NCBI GenBank assembly: GCA_947589655.1
Contig: CANQCE010000041.1
Location: forward strand, 1-8,151
Direction of reading: 5' to 3'
Source of the DNA: an uncultured Clostridia bacterium
Lineage (GTDB): Bacteria > Bacillota > Clostridia > Christensenellales > UBA1242
Length of the DNA stretch: 8,151 bases
Shown in pieces: positions 1-5,443 of this stretch. Under the pieces are notes generated by a model. That model searched no databases. It was not told the origin of the DNA and was given only the letters and a program-made list of their open reading frames with translations. The position numbers were made by a program, and so were the translations under genes. Each line of letters begins with the position of its first letter. Position 1 is the stretch's first letter.

Positions 1-61
1 GCTTAAGACCAGAAAGAAGAAAAACAAATCTAACCGTTTGATGGTTAAGAGAGTGAACTAG
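1..61 (+). CDS. rplB: 50S ribosomal protein L2, C-terminal end (5' partial)
   Basis: Only the last 19 codons and a TAG stop (59-61) are present, read in the frame starting at base 2. The peptide contains [17 protein letters not shown], which matches the basic tail of bacterial L2 (usual form [11 protein letters not shown]...V.RR). L2 binds 23S rRNA near the peptidyl transferase centre and helps subunit association; the catalytic-region histidine and the domain body lie upstream of the window. Its position directly before rpsS is the canonical S10 order. The TAG overlaps the AGGAGG (60-65) that serves rpsS, so translation of L2 and S19 is probably coupled. The identification rests on this short tail plus context. 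Confidence 0.93.
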   Translation, partial: LKTRKKKNKSNRLMVKRVN

Positions 62-75
62 GAGGCCGAAAGACA

Positions 76-354
76 ATGAATAAAGAAAGAAAAATGCCTT
101 ATGTCAGCCCAAAACTTTTGAAAAAAGTTAACGAAATGGCTGAAAGCGGCGTGAAAAAACCAATTAAAACTTGGTCAAGAAGATCAACCATATATCCAGA
201 ATTTGTCGGCTTTACATTTGCTGTGCACAACGGCAAAAAACATATTCCTGTTTATGTAACTGCTGATATGGTTGGGCATAAACTTGGTGAATTCTCTTTG
301 ACAAGAACCTTCAAAGGTCATGCGGGACAAAAACAAGCCGCAAAAAGTAAGTGA
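76..354 (+). CDS. rpsS: 30S ribosomal protein S19
   Basis: This 92-residue protein has the usual length for S19, which sits in the 30S head with S13 and contacts 16S rRNA. The core is unmistakable: [16 protein letters not shown] (about residues 30-45), KKHIPVYVT (54-62) and the family signature [19 protein letters not shown] (64-82). The start at 76 has AGGAGG ten bases upstream; the internal Met at residue 7 has no such site. The oddity is the N-terminus: most bacterial S19 begins with RSxKKGPF(V/I), whereas this reads [12 protein letters not shown], keeping only a K-x-P-aromatic-V echo. The conserved GHT of the strand after the TWSRRST motif is GFT here. It ends 8 nt before rplV, whose GAGGT site overlaps the TGA stop. 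Confidence 0.97.
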   Translation: MNKERKMPYVSPKLLKKVNEMAESGVKKPIKTWSRRSTIYPEFVGFTFAVHNGKKHIPVYVTADMVGHKLGEFSLTRTFKGHAGQKQAAKSK

Positions 355-362
355 GGTAAAAG

Positions 363-758
363 ATGGCTACAAGAATTAGACAAAAAGCGGAAAAAAGAGC
401 AGCAAATAAAGACAAACGCCCTTATGCCATTGCAAGAGGTGTTCGCATGAGCCCATCAAAAGTTAGGATTGTGCTGGACGAAATCCGTGGCAAAAAGGTT
501 GAACAAGCGGTTGCCCTTCTCACATATATGCCACAACTTGGCGCTGCAGAAGCACTTAAAGTGTTAAAAAGTGCCATTGCAAATGCTGAAAACAACAAAG
601 GTATGTCAGCAGATGGGCTGTATGTTGCAGAATGTTATTCAACTGCCGGTTCAATGATGAGGAGAGTTCAGTTCAGGGGCAGAGGCAGAGTTGACAACAG
701 AGTTTTGAAAAGAACTTGTCATATAAAAATTATACTTGACGAGTTGAAGGAGGCGTAG
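363..758 (+). CDS. rplV: 50S ribosomal protein L22
   Basis: L22 binds 23S rRNA and sends a long beta-hairpin into the nascent peptide exit tunnel. Family features seen: RMSPSKVRIVLDEIRGK (28-44), the AL.VLKSAIANAENN helix (64-78) and the C-terminal RVLKRTCHIKIIL (113-125), matching the L22 signature. At 131 residues it is about 18-20 longer than Bacillus-type L22; the excess is a basic N-terminal extension (about residues 1-20). The hairpin tip (102-112) reads VQFRGRGRVDN where most bacteria have a PRAxGRA-type motif, and it appears one residue longer. The start at 363 is supported by GAGGT (353-357) overlapping the rpsS stop. The end carries the AAGGAGG (747-753) used by rpsC, only 2 nt downstream. 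Confidence 0.97.
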   Translation: MATRIRQKAEKRAANKDKRPYAIARGVRMSPSKVRIVLDEIRGKKVEQAVALLTYMPQLGAAEALKVLKSAIANAENNKGMSADGLYVAECYSTAGSMMRRVQFRGRGRVDNRVLKRTCHIKIILDELKEA

Positions 759-760
759 GA

Positions 761-1438
761 ATGGGTCAGAAAGTTAATCCATACGGACTTAGAATTGGCA
801 TAAATAAAGATTGGCAATCAACTTGGTTTGCCAAGAAGGCTGATTTTGCTGGAAATCTTAAAGAAGACCACGATATAAGAGAGTATTTTGCAAAGAAACA
901 TGCAAATGCTGGCATTGCAAGAGTGGAAATTAAAAGAACAGAAAACAAACTTGAAGTTGACATTTACACAGGAAAACCGGGTATGCTTATTGGCACCAAA
1001 GGCGCTGGAATTGAAGCAGTAAGAAAAGAACTTGGAAAACTTGTAAGGCCTGTTAAGAACCTTGTTATCAATGTTAAAGAAGTTAAAAAGCCAGACCTTG
1101 ATGCAAAATTGGTTGCAGAAAGCATTGCTCAACAACTTGAAAAGCGTATTGCTTGGAGAAGGGCTTTGAAATCTGGTTTGCAAAGAGCAATGAAGGCAGG
1201 GGCAAAAGGTTGCAAAGTTCAAGTTAGCGGCGTTATTGACGGTGCAAACACAATTGGCAGAACAGAGAAATACATGGAAGGTTCCCTTCCACTTCACACT
1301 CTGCGCGCTGACATTGACTACGCAGAAACCGCAGCATACACAAACTATGGCAAACTTGGCATCAAATGCTGGATTTACAAGGGCGAAATTCTGTCTAAAA
1401 ATCCTATAAAGGAGGACAAGAACAATGTTAATGCCTAA
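761..1438 (+). CDS. rpsC: 30S ribosomal protein S3
   Basis: S3 lies at the mRNA entry side of the 30S head, where it helps unwind mRNA. The protein is 225 residues, close to the family norm (about 210-235). It opens with the typical [14 protein letters not shown], has a KH-2 domain with the GxxG loop GTKG at residues 78-81 inside [12 protein letters not shown], a basic helix [19 protein letters not shown] (132-150), and the C-terminal domain with [16 protein letters not shown] (173-188) and [10 protein letters not shown] (200-209). The motif usually read as GAEIARTE is GANTIGRTE (161-169), one residue longer. The start follows AAGGAGG (747-753). Its last 14 nt overlap the start of rplP, whose Shine-Dalgarno site lies inside rpsC. 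Confidence 0.97.
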   Translation: MGQKVNPYGLRIGINKDWQSTWFAKKADFAGNLKEDHDIREYFAKKHANAGIARVEIKRTENKLEVDIYTGKPGMLIGTKGAGIEAVRKELGKLVRPVKNLVINVKEVKKPDLDAKLVAESIAQQLEKRIAWRRALKSGLQRAMKAGAKGCKVQVSGVIDGANTIGRTEKYMEGSLPLHTLRADIDYAETAAYTNYGKLGIKCWIYKGEILSKNPIKEDKNNVNA

Positions 1439-1877
1439 AAGAGTGAAAAGAAGAAAGGTTATGCGCGGCAGAATGACTGGCAAGGCAACAAGAGGCAACA
1501 CACTTGCATATGGCACATTTGGAATTGTTGCAACTGAGCCATGCTGGATAAAATCTAACCAAATTGAGGCTGCACGTATTGCCCTTACAAGATACATTAA
1601 AAGAGGCGGAAAGGTTTGGATTAAAATTTTTCCAGACAAGCCTGTAACAAAAAAACCTGCCGAAACTCGTATGGGTTCCGGAAAAGGAAATCCAGAATTC
1701 TGGGTTGCAGTTGTAAAACCAGGCAGAGTTTTGTTTGAAATTGAAGGTGTCTCTGAAGAAATTGCTCGTGAAGCACTTCGTCTTGCAGGGCACAAACTTC
1801 CTTGCAAAACAAAATTTGTTAAAAAGGAAAATGCGGCTGCAGAAGCAGTAGAAGGTGGTGAGAAGAATGAAGACTGA
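1425..1877 (+). CDS. rplP: 50S ribosomal protein L16
   Basis: L16 organises the tRNA acceptor-arm region of the 50S subunit near the A site and the central protuberance. The 150-residue product is nearly textbook: [17 protein letters not shown] at the start, [14 protein letters not shown] (21-34), [19 protein letters not shown] (47-65), and the signature [12 protein letters not shown] (82-93) followed by [12 protein letters not shown]. The C-terminal dozen residues are acidic and Ala-rich ([15 protein letters not shown]), slightly longer than in Bacillus. The start at 1425 rather than the Met codon at 1431 is chosen because MLMPKR is the family N-terminus and AAAGGAGG (1408-1415) lies nine bases upstream. 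It overlaps rpsC by 14 nt and rpmC by 11 nt, which suggests tight coupling. Confidence 0.98.
   Translation: MLMPKRVKRRKVMRGRMTGKATRGNTLAYGTFGIVATEPCWIKSNQIEAARIALTRYIKRGGKVWIKIFPDKPVTKKPAETRMGSGKGNPEFWVAVVKPGRVLFEIEGVSEEIAREALRLAGHKLPCKTKFVKKENAAAEAVEGGEKNED
1852..1861 (+). promoter_or_regulatory. Ribosome binding site deciding the rpmC start
   Basis: AAGGTGGTGA differs by one base from the full anti-16S complement AAGGAGGTGA and lies five bases before the ATG at 1867. The two in-frame GTG codons at 1855 and 1858 are part of this site rather than starts. The site is entirely inside rplP. Confidence 0.75.
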
Positions 1878-2079
1878 AGAAATCAAAACCTTAAGCTTAC
1901 AGCAGTTAAACGCAAGGCTTAAAGAATTAAAGAACGAACTTTTTAATCTTCGTTTTTCACACGCAACACGAAACCTTGCAAACCCACTTGCAATCAGAAA
2001 TGTCCGAAAAGACATTGCAAGAGTGCAAACTGCTATAAGAGAAAAATCAAATGGAGGAAACGACAATGGAAAGAAATGA
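1867..2079 (+). CDS. rpmC: 50S ribosomal protein L29
   Basis: L29 is a small helical-hairpin protein at the rim of the exit tunnel on the 50S subunit, part of the docking site for factors such as trigger factor and SRP. The 70-residue product has the expected two-helix pattern: [20 protein letters not shown], then [17 protein letters not shown] (about residues 23-39, with the family's ELFNLRF core), then [21 protein letters not shown] at 1855 would add four residues (reading MVRR), but that region is the ribosome binding site, so ATG 1867 is preferred; the family also begins MKxxEIRxLS. The tail NGGNDNGKK is low-complexity and is encoded across the rpsQ ribosome binding site and start. It overlaps rplP by 11 nt and rpsQ by 14 nt. 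Confidence 0.95.
   Translation: MKTEEIKTLSLQQLNARLKELKNELFNLRFSHATRNLANPLAIRNVRKDIARVQTAIREKSNGGNDNGKK
2053..2057 (+). promoter_or_regulatory. Ribosome binding site deciding the rpsQ start
   Basis: GGAGG lies eight bases before the ATG at 2066. The earlier in-frame ATG at 2051 immediately abuts this site and has no good site of its own, so 2066 is the likely start. The site is inside rpmC. Confidence 0.8.
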
Positions 2080-2323
2080 TAGAAACACAAGACAGGGTGT
2101 TGTTGTTAGTGCTGGCAAGATGGACAAGACCGTTGTTGTTCAAATCACTTACATGGTGAAGGCTCCAAAAATTGGAAAAGTCGTAAAGAAAACTAAAAAG
2201 TTTAAAGCACATGACGAAAACAACATCTGCGGAATTGGCGATACCGTTCAAATTATGGAAACTCGTCCACTTTCCAAAGACAAATATCACGTTGTTGTAA
2301 AAGTCGTCGAGAAAGCGAAATAA
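2066..2323 (+). CDS. rpsQ: 30S ribosomal protein S17
   Basis: S17 is an OB-fold primary binder of the 5' domain of 16S rRNA, needed early in 30S assembly. With the start at 2066 it has 85 residues, the normal bacterial length, and begins [15 protein letters not shown] like Firmicutes S17 (ERN.RK...G.VVS). Family motifs are [13 protein letters not shown] (41-53) and the signature [20 protein letters not shown] (58-77). One difference is SAGKMDKT at 15-22, where most bacteria have SDKMDKT or SNKMDKT, that is, one extra residue in the first loop. A start at 2051 would add METTM-like residues (MEETT) but is disfavoured by the position of the ribosome binding site. It overlaps rpmC by 14 nt and is followed after 15 nt by rplN. 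Confidence 0.96.
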   Translation: MERNDRNTRQGVVVSAGKMDKTVVVQITYMVKAPKIGKVVKKTKKFKAHDENNICGIGDTVQIMETRPLSKDKYHVVVKVVEKAK

Positions 2324-2338
2324 GGGGAGGATAAAATT

Positions 2339-2707
2339 ATGGTACAACCTCAAACAAGGCTTAAAGTTGCCGACAACACTGGCGCAAAAGAAATTATGTG
2401 CATCAGAGTGCTTGGCGGGTCTTTTAGAAGAAGTGGAAATATTGGTGATATCATTGTTGCCTCTGTTAAAAAAGCAATTCCTGGCGGCAGTGTTAAAAAG
2501 GGTGATGTGGTAAAGGCCGTTGTTGTTAGAACAACAAAAGGCTTAAACCGTGCAGATGGTTCACATATCCGTTTTGACGACAACGCAGCAGTGATTATCG
2601 ATAATCAAAAACAGCCAAAAGGCACTCGTGTGTTTGGACCTATTGCGAGAGAACTTCGTGACAAAGGATACATGAAAATTATTTCTCTTGCCCCAGAAGT
2701 TATTTAA
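2339..2707 (+). CDS. rplN: 50S ribosomal protein L14
   Basis: L14 binds 23S rRNA on the 50S interface and contacts 16S rRNA in an intersubunit bridge; it is also the docking site of the silencing factor RsfS. The 122-residue length is exactly that of most bacterial L14. It shows [13 protein letters not shown] (6-18), the family signature spanning 60-87 (AVVVRT...[15 protein letters not shown]), and the C-terminal [13 protein letters not shown] (95-107) and [11 protein letters not shown] (112-122). ATG 2339 is preceded by GGAGG (2326-2330) at eight bases. This is the first gene of the classical spc operon, but the 15-nt gap to rpsQ holds only the ribosome binding site and no visible promoter or terminator, so S10 and spc parts seem to be co-transcribed. 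Confidence 0.99.
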   Translation: MVQPQTRLKVADNTGAKEIMCIRVLGGSFRRSGNIGDIIVASVKKAIPGGSVKKGDVVKAVVVRTTKGLNRADGSHIRFDDNAAVIIDNQKQPKGTRVFGPIARELRDKGYMKIISLAPEVI

Positions 2708-2713
2708 AAGGAG
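2706..2713 (+). promoter_or_regulatory. Ribosome binding site of rplX with clustered ATG codons
   Basis: AAAAGGAG overlaps the rplN stop codon. In-frame ATGs follow at 2719, 2722 and 2728, with spacers of five, eight and fourteen bases. The first two are both acceptable; the third is too far away. The choice changes only one residue at the N-terminus. Confidence 0.7.
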
Positions 2714-2718
2714 AACGG

Positions 2719-3330
2719 ATGATGAGTATGACAGTTAAAAAGGGTGATACCGTTGTTGTTATCACTGGAAAAGAGAAAGGAAAAACTGGCAAGGTGCTCG
2801 AAGTTTTCCCTGAAAATAATAGAGTTTTGGTGGATGGCGTAAATGTTGTTTCCAGACATCAAAAAGCAAGAAATCAGCAAGAAAAGAGCGGCATTGTTAA
2901 GAAAAGTGCGCCTTTGGATGCATCCAATGTTATGGTTGTTTGCCCATCTTGCGGAAAGGCAACAAGGGTTCATCACAAAGTGATTGATGGCAAAAAAGTT
3001 CGCGTTTGCAAGTGCGGTGTCAGCCTTGACAAAGCCTATGTAAAAGCAACAAAGAAAGATGCCAAAAAGGCAAAAGCAGATACAGTGAAAGAGCAAAAAA
3101 CCACAGAAAAAGTGGCAAAAACAGAGCCAAAAACTGTAAAAAATGCTGTAAAAACTGAAAATTCAGCAAAAGCAGCACCAAAAGTTGAAAAACCTGCAGA
3201 AAAGAAAACAACAACCAAGGCAGCAACAAAACCTGCTGCAAAGCCAGCAGCAAAGGCAACTGCCACAAAAACTCCTGCAAAAGCAGCAGGAACAACACAA
3301 AAGTCGAAAACAGCCAAAAAAGATGCGTAA
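2719..3330 (+). CDS. rplX: 50S ribosomal protein L24 with long Lys/Ala-rich C-terminal tail
   Basis: L24 is an early assembly initiator that binds the 5' end of 23S rRNA, near the exit tunnel. Residues 5-105 are an ordinary L24: a KOW motif in VKKGDTVVVITGKEKGKTG (6-24), GVNVVSRHQK (40-49), KSAPLDASNVMVVCP (62-76), and a cysteine region with C75-x2-C78 and C97-x-C99. Firmicutes L24 often has CxxC...CxxC (CKKCG); here the second pair is CKCG, one residue short. From about residue 106 to 203 (nt 3034-3327) follows a low-complexity Lys/Ala/Thr/Pro tail with units such as KPAAKPAAKA, resembling histone H1-like tails. Usual L24 is about 100-105 residues, so this is nearly double. The frame stays open with a clean TAA and rplE follows 12 nt on, so the tail looks genuine. 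Start 2719 or 2722. Confidence 0.96.
   Translation: MMSMTVKKGDTVVVITGKEKGKTGKVLEVFPENNRVLVDGVNVVSRHQKARNQQEKSGIVKKSAPLDASNVMVVCPSCGKATRVHHKVIDGKKVRVCKCGVSLDKAYVKATKKDAKKAKADTVKEQKTTEKVAKTEPKTVKNAVKTENSAKAAPKVEKPAEKKTTTKAATKPAAKPAAKATATKTPAKAAGTTQKSKTAKKDA
3034..3327 (+). repeat. Low-complexity Lys/Ala/Thr/Pro tract in rplX
   Basis: The 3' third of rplX is built mainly from AAA/AAG, GCA and ACA codons and encodes irregular repeats of K-A, T-K and P-A-A-K type, densest at residues 155-190. On DNA it is strongly A-rich on the + strand. No exact tandem unit is conserved, so it is a biased tract rather than a strict tandem repeat. Confidence 0.8.
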
Positions 3331-3342
3331 AGGTGGTAGGCG

Positions 3343-3891
3343 ATGAAAGAAGAAAATCAGACAGCAAAACGCTATAAAGAAGAAATTGTTCCAGCACTCG
3401 TCAAAGAGTTTGGATACAAAAACATCAACGAAGTTCCAAAACTTGTTAAGATTGTTCTTAACATGGGCTTGGGGGATGTTAAAGACAATTCAAAAAGTTT
3501 CAACACGGCAGTTGACGAACTTGCACTCATTGCTGGACAAAAGCCAGTTACAACAAAAGCAAAAAAGGCAATCTCAAACTTTAAAGTGAGAGCCGGCATG
3601 AAGATTGGTGCAAAAGTTACTCTGCGTGGAAAGAGAATGTATGAATTCTTTGACCGTCTTACAGCCATTGCTCTGCCAAGAGTTAGAGACTTCCGCGGAA
3701 TTTCTGACAAATCATTTGACGGCAGAGGCAACTATTCAATGGGCATTAAGGAACAGTTAATTTTCCCTGAAATCTCATATGACAAAGTTGACAAAATTAG
3801 AGGGCTTGACGTTTCATTTATCACCACTGCAAAAACTGACGCAGAAGCAAAGTCGTTACTTAAGGCACTTGGGTTGCCTTTCGCTAGATAA
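3343..3891 (+). CDS. rplE: 50S ribosomal protein L5
   Basis: L5 binds 5S rRNA together with L18 and forms part of the central protuberance, contacting S13 across the subunit interface. The protein is 182 residues against a usual 178-180. Seen are [13 protein letters not shown] (33-45), the family signature region [19 protein letters not shown] (67-85), [16 protein letters not shown] (91-106), [10 protein letters not shown] (111-120) and [14 protein letters not shown] (135-148). The N-terminus ([15 protein letters not shown]) is slightly longer than the minimal family start. ATG 3343 follows AAAGGTGGT (3329-3337), an imperfect but well-placed ribosome binding site that overlaps the rplX stop. 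The rpsN site overlaps its own stop. Confidence 0.98.
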   Translation: MKEENQTAKRYKEEIVPALVKEFGYKNINEVPKLVKIVLNMGLGDVKDNSKSFNTAVDELALIAGQKPVTTKAKKAISNFKVRAGMKIGAKVTLRGKRMYEFFDRLTAIALPRVRDFRGISDKSFDGRGNYSMGIKEQLIFPEISYDKVDKIRGLDVSFITTAKTDAEAKSLLKALGLPFAR

Positions 3892-3896
3892 GGAGG
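3890..3896 (+). promoter_or_regulatory. Ribosome binding site deciding the rpsN start
   Basis: AAGGAGG overlaps the rplE TAA stop and lies five bases before ATG 3902. The reading frame is open far upstream (to about 3779), but that part is a shadow of rplE; this site and the family N-terminus fix the start. Confidence 0.85.
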
Positions 3897-3901
3897 GTTT
3901 T

Positions 3902-4087
3902 ATGGCAAAGAAATCTTTAATTGCAAAACAAAAAAGAGAACCAAAATATAAATCAAGAGCATACACTCGCTGCTCAATCTGCGGTAGACCTCATGCTGTG
4001 CTTAGGAAATATGGCATTTGCAGAATTTGCTTCAGAGAAATGGCCAATCGCGGGGAAATCCCAGGCGTTAAAAAGTCAAGTTGGTAA
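3902..4087 (+). CDS. rpsN: 30S ribosomal protein S14, zinc-binding (type Z)
   Basis: This is the short, zinc-binding form of S14, a late-binding protein of the 30S head next to S3, S10 and S19. The 61-residue length equals the standard type Z form, and the four ligands are intact: C24-x2-C27 (TRCSICGRP) and C40-x2-C43 (GICRICFRE). The ending [11 protein letters not shown] is the family C-terminus. It begins [12 protein letters not shown] as in Firmicutes. Some Bacillota carry an additional zinc-free paralogue controlled by zinc starvation; only the zinc form can be seen here. It sits between rplE and rpsH, its canonical place, with 10- and 15-nt gaps. Confidence 0.98.
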   Translation: MAKKSLIAKQKREPKYKSRAYTRCSICGRPHAVLRKYGICRICFREMANRGEIPGVKKSSW

Positions 4088-4102
4088 AGGAGGGGAGAAG
4101 AT

Positions 4103-4501
4103 ATGTTCGTAACAGATCCAATCGCAGATATGTTAACAAGGCTTCGCAATGCCATTGCGGCAAAGCATCAGTCTGTTGAAATCCCTGCATCAAAAGAAAA
4201 ATTAGAAATCACAAAAATCCTTTTGGAAGAAGGCTACATTGCTTCTTACGAGGTTGTTGACGCTGGAAAATTCAAAAACATTGTTATCACAATCAAGTAT
4301 GACGAAGAAGGCCAAAGCGTTATTCAAGGTTTGAAAAGAATTTCCAAACCGGGCCTTAGAATTTACTCACAAAAAGAAAACCTTCCAAAAGTTATAAGCG
4401 GACTTGGCATTGCCATCATATCAACAAACAAAGGAATTGTAACCGATAAAGTTGCAAGAAGTTTGAATGTTGGCGGCGAAGTTTTGGCTTATGTATGGTA
4501 A
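4103..4501 (+). CDS. rpsH: 30S ribosomal protein S8
   Basis: S8 is a primary binder of the 16S central domain and a key 30S assembly protein. In Escherichia coli it also represses the spc operon by binding mRNA near the start of L5; whether that applies in this lineage cannot be told from sequence reading. The protein is 132 residues, the usual length. Motifs are [14 protein letters not shown] (4-17), [14 protein letters not shown] (27-40), [12 protein letters not shown] (78-89) and the signature [20 protein letters not shown] (107-126), ending in LAYVW. ATG 4103 has AAAGGAGG (4086-4093) nine bases upstream, overlapping the rpsN stop. No oddities. Confidence 0.98.
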   Translation: MFVTDPIADMLTRLRNAIAAKHQSVEIPASKEKLEITKILLEEGYIASYEVVDAGKFKNIVITIKYDEEGQSVIQGLKRISKPGLRIYSQKENLPKVISGLGIAIISTNKGIVTDKVARSLNVGGEVLAYVW

Positions 4502-4506
4502 GGAGG
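4500..4506 (+). promoter_or_regulatory. Ribosome binding site deciding the rplF start
   Basis: AAGGAGG overlaps the rpsH stop and lies five bases before ATG 4512. The frame is open back to about 4467 inside rpsH, but MSRIGNKPI is the family N-terminus, so 4512 is the start. Confidence 0.87.
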
Positions 4507-4511
4507 GCAAG

Positions 4512-5054
4512 ATGTCAAGAATAGGAAATAAACCAATCAAACTTGAATCAGGCGTAACGTTTGACCGCGTTGGTGACGTTATTACCATAACAGGCCCAAA
4601 AGGCACACTTAAACATACTATAGATAAAAATGTTGCAACCAAAGTTGAAAATGGCGAACTTCATTTCACATATGAAAATGAAGAAACCAACGCTAAACAA
4701 GGCCTTGCAAGGGCGCTTGCTCACAACATGGTTGTTGGCGTAACAAAAGGCTGGGATAAAAAACTTGTCATTGCTGGCGTAGGTTACAAAGCGCAGACAA
4801 ACGGAAGCAAACTTGTTATGAGCCTTGGATATTCTCATCCAGTTGAAGTTGAAATTCCAGAGGGCGTTAAAGTTACATGCCCATCAGTTACAGAAATTGT
4901 TGTTTCTGGAATTGATAAAGAAAAAGTCGGACAATTCTGTGCAAAAATCAGGTCAAAAAGACCTTACGAACCTTATCATGGCTACGGCGTTCATGTTGAT
5001 GGCGAAAGATTGATAAGAAAAGTTGGTAAGGCTGCTGGTAAGGGCAAGAAGTAA
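4512..5054 (+). CDS. rplF: 50S ribosomal protein L6
   Basis: L6 binds 23S rRNA close to the sarcin-ricin loop at the base of the L7/L12 stalk, near the elongation factor site. The 180-residue protein has the usual length and two repeated alpha-beta domains. The first carries [11 protein letters not shown] and [11 protein letters not shown] (23-33); the second starts near [15 protein letters not shown] (81-95), with [15 protein letters not shown] (105-119). The C-terminal signature is [19 protein letters not shown] (147-165) with [14 protein letters not shown] at the end; the more common form has PEPYKGKGI, so HGYGV is a mild variation. The gaps to rpsH and rplR are 10 and 11 nt. Confidence 0.98.
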   Translation: MSRIGNKPIKLESGVTFDRVGDVITITGPKGTLKHTIDKNVATKVENGELHFTYENEETNAKQGLARALAHNMVVGVTKGWDKKLVIAGVGYKAQTNGSKLVMSLGYSHPVEVEIPEGVKVTCPSVTEIVVSGIDKEKVGQFCAKIRSKRPYEPYHGYGVHVDGERLIRKVGKAAGKGKK

Positions 5055-5059
5055 GGAGG
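5053..5059 (+). promoter_or_regulatory. Ribosome binding site supporting the rplR GTG start
   Basis: AAGGAGG overlaps the rplF stop and lies six bases before the GTG at 5066. No in-frame ATG lies near it, so GTG is the start, the only non-ATG start in this window. Confidence 0.85.
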
Positions 5060-5065
5060 AAGAAA

Positions 5066-5434
5066 GTGATTATTGTAAGAGATAAAAACAAAGACAGAGA
5101 AATTCGTCACAAGAGAGTGAGAAAAACACTTTCTGGAACCGCTGCAAGACCAAGACTTTGCGTTAACAGAAGTTTGTCTAACATTTATGCTCAGATTATT
5201 GATGACGAAAAAGGCGTTACACTTTGCGCCGCATCAACTCGCGAAAAAGATATCGCTGCAAAAGTTGCTGGCAAGAACAAAACTGAAGCAGCCAAAATTG
5301 TTGGCGAAATTATAGGCGAAAGAGCAAAAGCAAAAAAGATTAATGAGGTCGTTTTTGATAGAGGCGGTTACCTTTATACAGGGCGAGTTCAGGCATTGGC
5401 TGATGGTGCAAGAGCATCTGGCCTGAAATTTTAG
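5066..5434 (+). CDS. rplR: 50S ribosomal protein L18
   Basis: L18 binds 5S rRNA with L5 and attaches it to the central protuberance. The protein has 122 residues, within the usual 115-122. It shows a basic N-terminus ([16 protein letters not shown], 5-20), [20 protein letters not shown] (23-42), [15 protein letters not shown] (44-58), and the C-terminal block [20 protein letters not shown] (95-114) ending GLKF. The start is GTG, judged from the ribosome binding site at 5053-5059 and from typical Firmicutes N-termini of the form MI.K.D.N..R..RH.RVR. Two cysteines (C32, C54) are unremarkable. It is followed after 9 nt by rpsE, whose AGGAGG (5433-5438) overlaps the rplR stop. Confidence 0.97.
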   Translation: MIIVRDKNKDREIRHKRVRKTLSGTAARPRLCVNRSLSNIYAQIIDDEKGVTLCAASTREKDIAAKVAGKNKTEAAKIVGEIIGERAKAKKINEVVFDRGGYLYTGRVQALADGARASGLKF

Positions 5435-5443
5435 GAGGGCGAA

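Noticed and set aside
818..1807. A 329-codon open frame on the minus strand opposite rpsC and rplP
   Set aside because: It lies wholly antisense to two unmistakable ribosomal protein genes, has no recognisable domain and a Cys/Phe/Ser-rich composition typical of the reverse complement of Lys-rich coding DNA.
2324..2338. A promoter separating the S10 and spc operons
   Set aside because: The gap is only 15 nt, is taken up by the rplN ribosome binding site, and no convincing -35/-10 pair stands out upstream in rpsQ.
3300..3330. Programmed frameshift on the A-runs near the end of rplX
   Set aside because: A-runs such as CAAAAAAG occur, but they are expected from Lys codons; the zero frame ends cleanly just before the rplE ribosome binding site, and no stimulating structure is visible.
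3020..3397. Leu/Phe-rich and Ala/Val/Phe-rich minus-strand frames opposite the rplX tail
   Set aside because: They are the reverse complement of A-rich Lys/Ala codons, which gives false hydrophobic, membrane-like sequences; no ribosome binding site or family match is seen.
3343..3420. An S8 translational repressor site at the start of rplE, as in E. coli
   Set aside because: No helix resembling the 16S S8-binding site could be recognised by eye at this position, and such control is not assured in Bacillota.
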